Of a DNA stretch of 50,544 nucleotides, positions 11,006 to 18,819 are shown piece after piece (positions within the stretch are counted from its first letter, which is position 1; every line of letters starts with the position of its first letter). The position numbers and the translations under genes are program-made. Origin of the DNA: Alphaproteobacteria bacterium (lineage in GTDB: Bacteria > Pseudomonadota > Alphaproteobacteria > Rhizobiales > OSC116); contig NVQL02000014.1 of NCBI GenBank assembly GCA_002400495.2, positions 1,244-51,787 on the forward strand, written 5' to 3'. The notes beneath the pieces were generated by a model. That model saw only the letters and a program-made list of their open reading frames with translations. It was not told the DNA's origin and searched no databases.

Positions 11006-12493
11006 TTATGCAGATTTCTTTTTCATAAACATATCAAACAGGTTTTTCTTAGCGCTAACTTGCTGCGTTTTTTTGTGCAGCATCAACTGAGCCAAATCAT
11101 CCAACTGACCCAATATTTTTTCATTTCTAGAAAATTCTTGCAACATTTGACCATTATTAGCCGCTGTGCCAAATAATTTTGGGTCATAGGCAATTTCAGT
11201 CACAACCGATGCCCCAACCGTATCGGCAAAATCTTTGGTTTTAATTTCAGGTTTTCTCAGCATGCCCATTTGGTTCATCACAATCAGCGGGTCACTATCT
11301 TGCACCCGTGAGGTTTTAAGAAAATCAATAATATTTTTAGTGTTGCGCAAACTGGCCAAATCAGGTGTGGCGGTGATGATGATTTGATCGGCCTGAACCA
11401 GAGTGGATTTAACCCAATCATTCCATACATGTGGCAAATCAATGATAGAATTGGCCACGCTTTGTGACATGCATTGCAGCATATTGCCCACGGCAGCCAC
11501 GCTAATCTCAGTGCTTTTTTCAATCGATGTCATATTGGGCAATAAATTCAGGTACCCACCGTGCCGCAACAACATTTTATCAATGGTCGCTTCGTCAATC
11601 CGATCGGGAGTTTTTAGCAACTCCGCAATATTCTGGCTTGGATCTTGGTTAAAATTAAGCCCCAATGTGCCAAACGCAAAATCCATATCCACAACCGTAA
11701 CGCTGTCTTGAATGTTATAGGCAATCGAATAAGCGATATTATGCGCCAAAGTGCTTGAACCGACGCCGCCTTTGGCGCCAAAAAACGCAAACTTTTTGCC
11801 CAATGGCTTACTTTGCGGGTCGTGATAAATATTATATATGCATTCGATCAAGTTAAGCGGCGATGTTGGCAATACCAAATAATCACTCACCCCTTTGGAC
11901 ACCAAATCACGATAAAGCATAATGTCGTTTTCATGCCCCATAATGCAAACTTTAGTGCCAGCATCACAAACCGAGGCCAAATCATCCAGCGCCAATAATA
12001 ATTCATTATGTGCCAAGCGGCTTTCGATGATGATTAAATTGGGCGTGGGAATGTTTTGGTAAAAAGCTTTAGCTGCCACAATGCCACCAGCTTGCATGGT
12101 GATATGGGTGCGCGACATCCGTCGGTCACCAGCGCTCATTTGCAACAATTGCGCGGTGGGCGTGGTTTCGTAAAACGCTTGGATCGAAATTTGTGGGATC
12201 TGCAATATTTTTTGGCTGGCATCATTGCCACTCACCACATTGCCACTCACTACCGCAGGGCTCAGGTGATTTTGATCCATAGCATGCCCGTGCGTGACAT
12301 CGGCACTCAGGTGCGATGGCACTTGCTTCGGGTCAGATACGACGGGTAAGAGCGCGGAAGTTAGATTGTCTTCACCCGAAGTCTGCATTGGCACAGGTTG
12401 ATCAACGCGCACGATTGGCGCCGATTGTTCAACATCGCTTTGTGCAATGTCCATATCGGTCGGCAGATCGTCAAAAAAATCATCATCACTCAT
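11006..12493 (-). CDS. cpaE: Pilus assembly protein CpaE/TadZ
   Basis: MinD/ParA-like localisation factor that places the Flp pilus machine, 495 residues. Residues 1-105 are low complexity; 115-225 resemble an atypical receiver fold; the ATPase domain starts at about 234 with a deviant Walker A, GAKGGVGSST (239-248), followed by VVDMDFAFGTLGLNF. The start follows GAGG with 7-base spacing and overlaps the cpaD stop by 4 bases. The position between cpaD and cpaF is the canonical order. Confidence 0.93.
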   Translation of the reverse strand: MSDDDFFDDLPTDMDIAQSDVEQSAPIVRVDQPVPMQTSGEDNLTSALLPVVSDPKQVPSHLSADVTHGHAMDQNHLSPAVVSGNVVSGNDASQKILQIPQISIQAFYETTPTAQLLQMSAGDRRMSRTHITMQAGGIVAAKAFYQNIPTPNLIIIESRLAHNELLLALDDLASVCDAGTKVCIMGHENDIMLYRDLVSKGVSDYLVLPTSPLNLIECIYNIYHDPQSKPLGKKFAFFGAKGGVGSSTLAHNIAYSIAYNIQDSVTVVDMDFAFGTLGLNFNQDPSQNIAELLKTPDRIDEATIDKMLLRHGGYLNLLPNMTSIEKSTEISVAAVGNMLQCMSQSVANSIIDLPHVWNDWVKSTLVQADQIIITATPDLASLRNTKNIIDFLKTSRVQDSDPLIVMNQMGMLRKPEIKTKDFADTVGASVVTEIAYDPKLFGTAANNGQMLQEFSRNEKILGQLDDLAQLMLHKKTQQVSAKKNLFDMFMKKKSA

Positions 12494-13203
12494 CTTGCCA
12501 CCTCACTAATGGATACTTTTTCTGCTTCGGAGCGCGTGGCACCTGTTGATGTGCCTTGAATATATTTAGCCCAAATAATCTGATGTCTTTCAGCTGAAGC
12601 GCTGCTCATGGTGGCAGGGCCCAAAAGATCCTTTGGGTTCGAGATCATTTTGGCAATGTTATTTTGATAGGCACAACCAAAATTGCTATAATTTTCATTT
12701 TTGAAGTTTTGAGATAAATTACCCATTTGTCTGCCGCATTTACTGGCAGTGGCAAAATAACGTTCAAATTTCAACCCCAATGGCGCGTCATCGCTGCCAT
12801 TTGCATCAAAAGAATGATAGGTAACCGCCGTGGCAGGAATGGCCGCTTCGTATAAAATGCTACGTACTTTTTGATGAGCCGATTTGATCGCTTGGCTATT
12901 TAAATGACCCTTTGGCCGCCAAATCTCAAAATGCCCTTGGCCTTTATCCATATAATCTATGATAAATTGCGCCGCGATTGCGGTTTGGTTTGGTGACAGG
13001 CCGCCAGATTTTTTTGGCAGTGTGAAATTTATTTCGGCCATGCCTTTTTTTACGCTTATCGGATGGTTTCTTTTATATTCTGGTTGGCTTAAATCTCCTG
13101 GCCCCATTGTGGAGGGAACAGTCTGGTAGCAAGCGCTTAAGCTCAAGCAAGCCACGATGATGGTTAGTTTTTTAAACACTTTATTTGTATAGATATTTTT
13201 CAT
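12490..13203 (-). CDS. cpaD: Pilus assembly lipoprotein CpaD
   Basis: CpaD-family protein of 237 residues, thought to act at the outer membrane with the CpaC secretin. A signal peptide ends in the lipobox LSLSAC (cysteine about residue 25). The mature part includes GLSPNQTAIAAQFIIDY and FGCAYQNNIAKMISNPKDLLGP, the latter being the recognisable CpaD stretch. The start at 13203 (MKNIYTNKVF) follows GGAG with good spacing; the longer frame upstream is inside cpaC and lacks a sensible N-terminus. It starts directly after the cpaC stop and overlaps cpaE by 4 bases. Confidence 0.88.
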   Translation of the reverse strand: MKNIYTNKVFKKLTIIVACLSLSACYQTVPSTMGPGDLSQPEYKRNHPISVKKGMAEINFTLPKKSGGLSPNQTAIAAQFIIDYMDKGQGHFEIWRPKGHLNSQAIKSAHQKVRSILYEAAIPATAVTYHSFDANGSDDAPLGLKFERYFATASKCGRQMGNLSQNFKNENYSNFGCAYQNNIAKMISNPKDLLGPATMSSASAERHQIIWAKYIQGTSTGATRSEAEKVSISEVAR

Positions 13204-13204
13204 T

Positions 13205-14662
13205 TCATTCTCCATCCACGAAACCAAAATCGCCTGCCAAATTAGTGTTAGACGCACTGCCACTGGCATCACCATTGCCATAAATGGCGTTAATTTGCCC
13301 CATAAATGAGCCGTGGAAATCATCGGCAACTTTAAAGCCCGCATCAGGGCGGGCCAATTCGTGATCAGCCACAGGGTCGACTAAATATGGTGTGGCAATG
13401 ATCACCAATTCGGTTTCATTATTAATAAAATCAACACTGCGGAACAAGCTTCCTATAATTGGCACATCTTTAAAAAATGGAATGCCCGAAATGGTTTTCT
13501 TGGTAGACTCTTGTATCAACCCAGCCAATACCAATGAGCCGCCAGTTGGCAATTCAACCGTGGTGGTTGCGCGCCGCACTTTAATCGATGGCAATGTTAA
13601 ATTATTGTTGATGGCAAACGCGTCTTCTTGAGAAATCGAGCTCACTTCGGTGCTCACTTTAAGGCTAATCCGCCCGCCATCAAGCACCACAGGGGTGAAG
13701 GTCAGGCCAACGCCAATTGGTTTATATTCAATGCTCACCGTGTCAGTATCCGCATCATAACCAGACGGAACGGGAAACTCACCGCCCGCCAAGAAGCTTG
13801 CCGCCTCGCCAGATATGGTGGTCAATACAGGTTCGGCCAATGTTCTGACCACCCCAATTGTTTCCAGCGCTTTAATGGTGACAGATGTGCCGCCCGAGAA
13901 TAAAGAACTTGCAACCCCGCCAGAGGTGCTGCCTAACGTATAAGGATTGTTGTTGTTAAAAGATATGGAGGATGAACCAATGCCACCCGATATTGATAAA
14001 TCAATGCCCAATTGTTTGACGCTGGAGCGCTGCATTTCAACAATTGATACCTTAAGCATCACTTGTTCGCGGGCATTATATGTCAGCATATTGATGACAT
14101 TTTTTGTGTCCAACTGATCGGCGGTGGTGACCGCGCCTCTGTTGATATATTTACCCGCAATAGACACCGCGCGGCCAACTTGTGAGGCGCTTTTCACCTG
14201 CCCAGACAGCACAATATTGCCGTTCATTGCCTCGACATGAATGCGGCTGTTTGGCATTTTTTCCTCAAATAAATGGGCCAACGCCGCCACATCAGGCTCA
14301 ACATTGATAATGATATTGGCAATGCGGCGGTTGCTGGCATCAAAATATATAATATTGGTCGAACCCAGAGTTTTACCGATCACATATGATTTACGGGCGC
14401 TCCGTGCCACAACTTCAGCAATTTCGGGGTTGCCAATCAGAATGTCGCGGGCGTTACGCGGCAAGTCAATCACCAAGGTTTTATCTTTACCCAAATTAAC
14501 CGTTCGTGTGACCACATTTTTTGAATTTTTGATTTTGATATAATCTTCATCAGCCAAAGCCATATTGGTTTGTGACATGAATAACAATCCAGCCATAAGC
14601 GACATGAAGCAAGCTTTTTTAAAGCTGTATGATTTTGGTTCACTATACATTACTTTCACCAT
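13205..14662 (-). CDS. cpaC: Flp pilus secretin CpaC/RcpA
   Basis: Outer-membrane secretin for the Flp pilus, 485 residues. A signal peptide (cleavage near ALA-DE) is followed by the secretin N-domain (NLGKDKTLVIDLPRNARDILIGNPEIAEVV), a BON-like module (VEAMNGNIVLSGQVKSASQVG) and the C-terminal secretin domain with FLAGGEFPVP, GVGLTFTPVVLD and GGSLVLAGLIQ. The start at 14662 has GGGAAA at 7-base spacing; the ATG at 14677 has no ribosome site and lies inside cpaB. It follows cpaB with a 1-base gap. Confidence 0.94.
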   Translation of the reverse strand: MVKVMYSEPKSYSFKKACFMSLMAGLLFMSQTNMALADEDYIKIKNSKNVVTRTVNLGKDKTLVIDLPRNARDILIGNPEIAEVVARSARKSYVIGKTLGSTNIIYFDASNRRIANIIINVEPDVAALAHLFEEKMPNSRIHVEAMNGNIVLSGQVKSASQVGRAVSIAGKYINRGAVTTADQLDTKNVINMLTYNAREQVMLKVSIVEMQRSSVKQLGIDLSISGGIGSSSISFNNNNPYTLGSTSGGVASSLFSGGTSVTIKALETIGVVRTLAEPVLTTISGEAASFLAGGEFPVPSGYDADTDTVSIEYKPIGVGLTFTPVVLDGGRISLKVSTEVSSISQEDAFAINNNLTLPSIKVRRATTTVELPTGGSLVLAGLIQESTKKTISGIPFFKDVPIIGSLFRSVDFINNETELVIIATPYLVDPVADHELARPDAGFKVADDFHGSFMGQINAIYGNGDASGSASNTNLAGDFGFVDGE

Positions 14663-14663
14663 T

Positions 14664-15416
14664 TTATGATTTCCCATGACGCAGAATGGTCAGTTTCTTC
14701 TTGAGCTGTGTCGGGGTGTTTTCGTTTAAATTGCGGTCTGCAAGGCTCCGCAGGCTGAGCGTGACGCTGCCCTCATTATTGGCCAATGCCAAAATTTCAG
14801 ATTGTGCCGAGCTCAATTCCAAGGTGGCAGTTCGCCCCACAACCACTTGTTGACCGTCTTCTTCTCTGATGGTTTGGTCTATCGCCAACACTTTAATATT
14901 GACCAAAATGGTTTTGGTTTTATTTTGATCATTCTTGTCTTGCTTGGTTAGCAATATATCAACTTTGTCATTGGGCAGAATAAAGCCACCAGCACCTGTT
15001 TCTGGCGATATTGGTGTGCTAATCGCCCGCATGCCAGGCGCCAAAATTGCCGATAATAAACCACCATTTTTAGGGTCGATAAGTTTTGAAAACCGAATGG
15101 GGTCGCCTTCATCAATTTGTATTTTAACAATAGATGCCAAAGCTTTTTGCATCATATCTTCACCATTATCTTGGGTGATCATATTTTCATGCACCATGTC
15201 TTTTGGCCAGTCTTGCCAAATAACATCACCTCGGCTCACTTTATGGCCCATCGGCATCATGGTTTTGGCCAGCAGAATCATAGTCTTTTCGATTTCCTCA
15301 ACCACTTGCACGTCAGCAACTTGTTGTGGTTGGCTGATCAGGCTTTTAGAAAACATCATGGCGCCGATGGCAACGCCCAACGCCACTATAATTATGAGTA
15401 TTTTTGACAAATTCAT
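14664..15416 (-). CDS. cpaB: Flp pilus assembly protein CpaB/RcpC
   Basis: Periplasmic/membrane-anchored assembly protein of the Flp pilus, 250 residues. An N-terminal membrane anchor (ILIIIVALGVAIGAMMF) precedes a SAF domain (about 45-110: VSRGDVIWQDWP) and the RcpC domain (APGMRAISTPISPETGAGGFILPNDKVDILLT), which is diagnostic for the family. It begins 89 bases downstream of the cpaA stop, the widest internal gap of the operon. Confidence 0.93.
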   Translation of the reverse strand: MNLSKILIIIVALGVAIGAMMFSKSLISQPQQVADVQVVEEIEKTMILLAKTMMPMGHKVSRGDVIWQDWPKDMVHENMITQDNGEDMMQKALASIVKIQIDEGDPIRFSKLIDPKNGGLLSAILAPGMRAISTPISPETGAGGFILPNDKVDILLTKQDKNDQNKTKTILVNIKVLAIDQTIREEDGQQVVVGRTATLELSSAQSEILALANNEGSVTLSLRSLADRNLNENTPTQLKKKLTILRHGKS

Positions 15417-15466
15417 TTAACCATCCCTTTAAACTGAAGCGTTTAAATTTTTCTTTTTTTGTTTTA

Positions 15467-15529
15467 TGTGCGCTAATTTGTGTTGTAAGTGCGCCAAATT
15501 ATGTTTCAAGTGAGCCAAACTTTCGGTGA
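15467..15529. repeat. Three degenerate 21-bp tandem repeats at the cpaA/cpaB junction
   Basis: On the plus strand, units begin at 15467 (TGTGCGCTAA), 15488 (AGTGCGCCAA) and 15509 (AGTGAGCCAA), each 21 bases long. Units 1 and 2 agree at 15 of 21 positions. The third unit is inside the last codons of cpaA, the other two are past its stop. No function can be read from this. Confidence 0.55.
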
Positions 15530-16021
15530 ATATATAATCAGCCCTGCCGCCCCAATCGCCACCCCATAAGGCATGCGCATTTCGGGTGTGATAATAGATG
15601 CCACCCATTTTATCGAACTAAATTTAATGGGCAACATATCGCCAATATTGCGTGACCTGATGAAAATTAAAACAACCGCAAAAACCCCGCCAAACACCGC
15701 TGTAAGCAATAAAAACATCAAGGTCTCGACATTCCAACCAAACCAAGCGGCAATCGCGGCAATGCTTTTGGCATCCCCGCCACCAAATAAGTTGAAAGCA
15801 AACGCCGTAAACCCGGCAGCCAAAGTGACAAACGCCGCCAATAAATGCCAACCAATAATCTCGACCGACAAGCCATTCATCAGAGCCAGGCCCAAAAACC
15901 CAAAAAATAACAAAATATTTAATCCATTTGGAATGATCATCATAAAAAAATCATAGAGAATTATGCCCACCATCAAGGCAGGGAAAAAATATTTTATAAA
16001 AATGATTAAGAAGTTATCCAT
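15506..16021 (-). CDS. cpaA: Prepilin peptidase CpaA/TadV (A24 family)
   Basis: Inner-membrane aspartic protease that cleaves the Flp prepilin leader, 171 residues, the short form without a methylase domain. The two catalytic aspartates are visible: YDFFMMIIPN near residue 24 and GGGDAK near residue 83. About six hydrophobic helices cover the rest. It lies between pilA and cpaB. Its ATG is immediately preceded by TGAGGAAAA, a strong ribosome site that forms the 3' arm of a 9-bp stem. Confidence 0.92.
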   Translation of the reverse strand: MDNFLIIFIKYFFPALMVGIILYDFFMMIIPNGLNILLFFGFLGLALMNGLSVEIIGWHLLAAFVTLAAGFTAFAFNLFGGGDAKSIAAIAAWFGWNVETLMFLLLTAVFGGVFAVVLIFIRSRNIGDMLPIKFSSIKWVASIITPEMRMPYGVAIGAAGLIIYSPKVWLT

Positions 16022-16050
16022 TTTTCCTCACGTTAAACAATTGAGGAAAA
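16022..16050 (-). promoter_or_regulatory. Hairpin overlapping the cpaA ribosome-binding site
   Basis: Perfect 9-bp arms TTTTCCTCA (16022-16030) and TGAGGAAAA (16042-16050) are separated by 11 bases. In the cpaA mRNA the 3' arm contains the GAGGA ribosome site and ends directly against the ATG, so folding would hide the start. It could also be a DNA operator. Confidence 0.6.
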
Positions 16051-16138
16051 TATCGCACGGTATGGTAAATCAATCCTTAACTTTGCTGTCAATAAACAGG
16101 TGAATTATACCATAGAATAAAGGGTTGGACGTTTAGGC

Positions 16139-16169
16139 AAAAAAAACGACACCAGAAAACTGATGCCGT
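16139..16169 (-). terminator. Intrinsic terminator after pilA
   Basis: Reading on the minus strand, ACGGCATCAG and CTGGTGTCGT form a 10-bp stem with two G-U pairs and a TTTT loop, followed by a run of T. It lies about 20 bases after the pilA stop, so pilin mRNA is likely made in excess over the cpaA-tadC transcript. Confidence 0.85.
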
Positions 16170-16190
16170 TTCATGTAAATATGTAACTGC

Positions 16191-16385
16191 TTATGATGCA
16201 GTTCCAGATGCATCTGCACCTGTTTTGATAGATGTACCAATGTTGCTAAAGATAGCGCTTAGGTCATCACCTAGTGTTTGCACAGCGGCAATAATCGCAA
16301 CAGCGATACCCGCGGCAATAAGGCCGTATTCAATAGCGGTTGCACCAGATTCGTCATTTATAAAACGTGTTGCTAAATTTTTCAT
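16191..16385 (-). CDS. pilA: Flp family type IVb pilin
   Basis: Major pilin of the Flp pilus, 64 residues, typical size. After a short basic leader (MKNLATRFINDESG) comes the cleavage region G|ATAIEYGLIAAG with the Flp glutamate-tyrosine motif, followed by a hydrophobic helix and a short polar, alanine/serine-rich tail. The start at 16385 follows GGAG with 7-base spacing. It is the first gene of the pilus locus and has its own terminator. Upstream are two CtrA-type boxes (16573-16621) and a GANTC at 16476-16480, in keeping with the CtrA control known for pilA in Caulobacter. Confidence 0.95.
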   Translation of the reverse strand: MKNLATRFINDESGATAIEYGLIAAGIAVAIIAAVQTLGDDLSAIFSNIGTSIKTGADASGTAS

Positions 16386-16572
16386 AATATACTCCATACA
16401 CAATATTGTTAAGCACCGTCAGGATTAATGCATTTAATCGCTGAACACGTACCAATATAATTAGCAAGTATTACCGACTCGTTAATCGCAACAATTTAAT
16501 ATAAATGTAGGATATAAGGACTACAACTATAGCATATTAAAACATACAATGGCATTATAAGCATTTTTATAG

Positions 16573-16588
16573 TTAAAAATGAATTAAC
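16573..16588. promoter_or_regulatory. CtrA box (TTAA-N7-TTAAC)
   Basis: TTAAAAATGAATTAAC is a perfect match to the CtrA recognition pattern TTAA-N7-TTAA(C). It is 188 bases upstream of the pilA start and 257 bases upstream of the gene at 16845. Confidence 0.7.
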
Positions 16589-16605
16589 TTCGAAGAATAA
16601 TTAAG

Positions 16606-16621
16606 TTAACACTCAATTAAC
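16606..16621. promoter_or_regulatory. CtrA box (TTAA-N7-TTAAC), second copy
   Basis: TTAACACTCAATTAAC is a second perfect CtrA-type site, in the same orientation and 33 bases from the first, close to three helical turns. The tandem placement makes chance less likely. Confidence 0.72.
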
Positions 16622-16844
16622 GGGACGAAGACTTCAAATTAATAGTGTAATTTTAGTATAGTTTCTTTTAATTATTGGTCATTCATCTATACGCTCAAAG
16701 ATTTTTTTACCCAAACTTTTAGGACTTCTAATTAAATGTATTTATTTGAGACATTTTTTGAAAAACCTTTGTAATTCGTTCACCTTTAACAGGTAGATCT
16801 GGTGGTAATTCAGTTGAATTTATGTCACCAAAGGGTTGTATTAT

Positions 16845-17489
16845 ATGTTATTTATAAATTTATTATCATGTATAAAAAAACATGCCGCACAAGTTAGTTT
16901 GGCGGTTTTATGTGTCATGAGCACCATTATAATCACCCCCGCCATGGCCGAAACATTGCGCATTGAAGTGAATAAAGCCAGCATTCTAAAATTAACCCAA
17001 ACCCCGATGACCATTATCATCGGCAACCCAGCCTTAGCCGATGTGACTCCGCAAGAAAATAATATTTTGGTTTTAGTCGGCAAAGCCAGTGGCCGCACAA
17101 ACATCATCATTTTAGATGAAGCGGGTGACGTTATGCATAATTACGACATTGCCGTGCAAGAAGAGCAAAACGGCAATTTAACGCTTTATAAAGCCGGCAA
17201 GCAATGGAGCTATTCCTGCGCGCCTTATTGCGAGCGGGTGATCAACCCCAATGATGACGCCGAGGCATTTGCTGGCAATTTTGGCCAAGTGATGTCCAAA
17301 ATGGGCCAAATGAGCAATGCCGCAGCTGAAGCCGCAGCCACAGTAGATTCCGATGTTGGTGGCATATCCTACGGGGCGGCAAATGCTGCGGGCGGCAGTG
17401 TCGTTGCCAATAATGGAGCCCAATCAGGCGCTGCAGGCAACACCCCTGTTGAGGAATTACAAACTTTCACAATATTGCCGCCGCAATAA
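16845..17489 (+). CDS. Exported protein with secretin-type N-terminal domain (pilus locus)
   Basis: A 214-residue exported protein. A signal peptide ends at AMA-ET. Residues about 30-105 resemble the N-terminal domain of CpaC-type secretins: TLRIEVNKASILKLTQTP, IIIGNPALADVTPQ and GRTNIIILDEAGD parallel the IDLPRNARDILIGNPEIAEVV region of the CpaC here. No secretin beta-domain follows; the rest is a short charged segment with two cysteines (SYSCAPYCERV) and an alanine/glycine-rich low-complexity tail. The start at 16845 is preceded by AAAGGG. It is divergent from pilA and shares its CtrA-box region, so a role in the Flp pilus is likely but unproven. Confidence 0.8.
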   Translation: MLFINLLSCIKKHAAQVSLAVLCVMSTIIITPAMAETLRIEVNKASILKLTQTPMTIIIGNPALADVTPQENNILVLVGKASGRTNIIILDEAGDVMHNYDIAVQEEQNGNLTLYKAGKQWSYSCAPYCERVINPNDDAEAFAGNFGQVMSKMGQMSNAAAEAAATVDSDVGGISYGAANAAGGSVVANNGAQSGAAGNTPVEELQTFTILPPQ

Positions 17490-17511
17490 TGACATTAAAT
17501 ATATAACAATT

Positions 17512-17546
17512 AAAAAGCCTTTCTGTTTACATGGAGAGGCTTTTTT
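17512..17546 (+). terminator. Intrinsic terminator before truA
   Basis: AAAAAGCCT (17512-17520) pairs with AGGCTTTTT (17537-17545), followed by T residues. It closes the transcript of the secretin-N protein and lies upstream of truA. Confidence 0.8.
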
Positions 17547-17580
17547 AGTATGGCTGAGTGACGAAAAGACAAGGCTCAAA

Positions 17581-18333
17581 ATGTTTCGATATAAATTAAC
17601 AATTGAATATAATGGCGCGGCGTTTTTTGGCTGGCAAATTCAAGACACTGGTAGCACAGTGCAAGGCCAAATTGAAATTGCATTGGCTAAATTCACCAAA
17701 CAGCAGCCAAGGGTTAATGGTTCTGGCCGCACAGACTCGGGCGTGCACGCATTGGGCCAAGTGGCGCATATGGATTTGACAGATCAGTGGGACCCACAAA
17801 AAATACGTGAGGCGGTTAATTATCACCTAAAACCTGATGCCATTTCAATCCTATCGGTCGAATTGGTAGATGAAAATTTCGATGCCCGCTTTGCGGCCAC
17901 AGAGCGCCATTATATATACCGCATCATCAACCGCCGTGCGCCATTGGCTTTAGATCTTGGCTTGGCGTGGCATGTTCGCCAAGAACTGGATGCAAAAGCC
18001 ATGCAACAAGCCGCGCAATATTTAATAGGCCATCATGACTTCACCACATTCCGCAGCGTGCATTGCCAAGCCAAATCGCCCATAAAAACCGTCAATAAAG
18101 TGAACGTAACGCGTCACGAAGAAGATATTGAAATTGAAGTTTCGGCCCGCTCATTCATGCACAATCAAGTGCGTTCATTTGTCGGCAGTCTTAAAAATGT
18201 TGGCGAAGGCCGATGGGAAGCACAACAAATTGATCTGGCATTAAAAGCTTGTAACCGCGCAGAATGTGGTGAAGTGGCGCCAGCTCATGGCCTGTATTTA
18301 GCACAAATCGACTATGGTCAGAGCGCTCATTGA
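17581..18333 (+). CDS. truA: tRNA pseudouridine(38-40) synthase
   Basis: Forms pseudouridine at positions 38-40 of the tRNA anticodon stem-loop. 250 residues, normal length. The active-site motif GRTDSGVHALGQVAH has the catalytic aspartate at residue 52; the second TruA repeat has FTTFRSVHCQAKSPIKTV and the C-terminal SFMHNQVRSFVGSL. The start at 17581 (MFRYKLTIEYNG) is the family N-terminus; the in-frame extension upstream crosses the preceding terminator. Its last 7 bases overlap the end of the convergent gene 18327-18683. Confidence 0.96.
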   Translation: MFRYKLTIEYNGAAFFGWQIQDTGSTVQGQIEIALAKFTKQQPRVNGSGRTDSGVHALGQVAHMDLTDQWDPQKIREAVNYHLKPDAISILSVELVDENFDARFAATERHYIYRIINRRAPLALDLGLAWHVRQELDAKAMQQAAQYLIGHHDFTTFRSVHCQAKSPIKTVNKVNVTRHEEDIEIEVSARSFMHNQVRSFVGSLKNVGEGRWEAQQIDLALKACNRAECGEVAPAHGLYLAQIDYGQSAH

Positions 18334-18683
18334 GTGCAATATTTATCGATAACGGCACACATATTGTCAGCTTTTTCACTAATTTTTTTATTTAAATGGT
18401 CAACCAGTTCATAACTGAAATTTGCGTCTTTTTTCTTAATAAGAATAAACGCTTCACGGTTTGAATTGCAAATTAGTTTTTTATAAGCCAAATTATCATT
18501 TTTACTAAGTTTTTCGGTATTCATATTCCATTGATCGGAAATATAGGCAGCTTCAGCGCAATTTTCCTGCGCGGGGAGTGTGATGTTTTCAACTGTATCA
18601 ACCGCCAAGGAAATAGAGGGTAAAAAGCTAAAGCCAATGGCCAACACGCTAGCCCCAATAATTTGTTTTAATTCATCTAACAT
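18327..18683 (-). CDS. Small secreted protein of unknown function
   Basis: A 118-residue protein I do not recognise. It has a probable signal peptide (SVLAIGFSFLPSISLA, cleavage near residue 27), then a mature domain of about 90 residues with four cysteines (ENCAEAAY, KLICNSN, DNMCAVI, DKYCTQ), suggesting two periplasmic disulfides. It is convergent with truA and overlaps its stop. Upstream are two ~29-bp direct repeats (18714-18771) that may be operators. Its codon use is AT-rich. No ribosome site stands out. Confidence 0.6.
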   Translation of the reverse strand: MLDELKQIIGASVLAIGFSFLPSISLAVDTVENITLPAQENCAEAAYISDQWNMNTEKLSKNDNLAYKKLICNSNREAFILIKKKDANFSYELVDHLNKKISEKADNMCAVIDKYCTQ

Positions 18684-18713
18684 GATTACAAAATCTCATA
18701 ACGAATCACTCGT

Positions 18714-18771
18714 AATATAGGTATAAATTACGAATTTGTCACAATATAAGGTATAAATTAAAAAAATGTCA
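18714..18771. repeat. Pair of ~29-bp direct repeats upstream of the small secreted gene
   Basis: AATATA(A)GGTATAAATTA followed about 7 bases later by TGTCA occurs twice, beginning at 18714 and 18743. It lies 31-88 bases upstream of the ATG at 18683 and could be a tandem operator; a chance AT-rich repeat is also possible. Confidence 0.5.
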
Positions 18772-18819
18772 ATATTGTAGGTTAACAAAACCTAATAAGG
18801 CAAGTTTTATAAAGATGAA

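Larger units (their letters stand above)
16386..16844. promoter_or_regulatory. Divergent intergenic region pilA / secretin-N protein
   Basis: About 460 AT-rich bases between divergent pilA and the gene at 16845. No convincing open frame is present. The region holds two perfect CtrA boxes (16573-16588 and 16606-16621) and one GANTC methylation site (16476-16480). It must carry promoters for both genes, but I cannot fix the -35/-10 elements with confidence. Confidence 0.7.
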
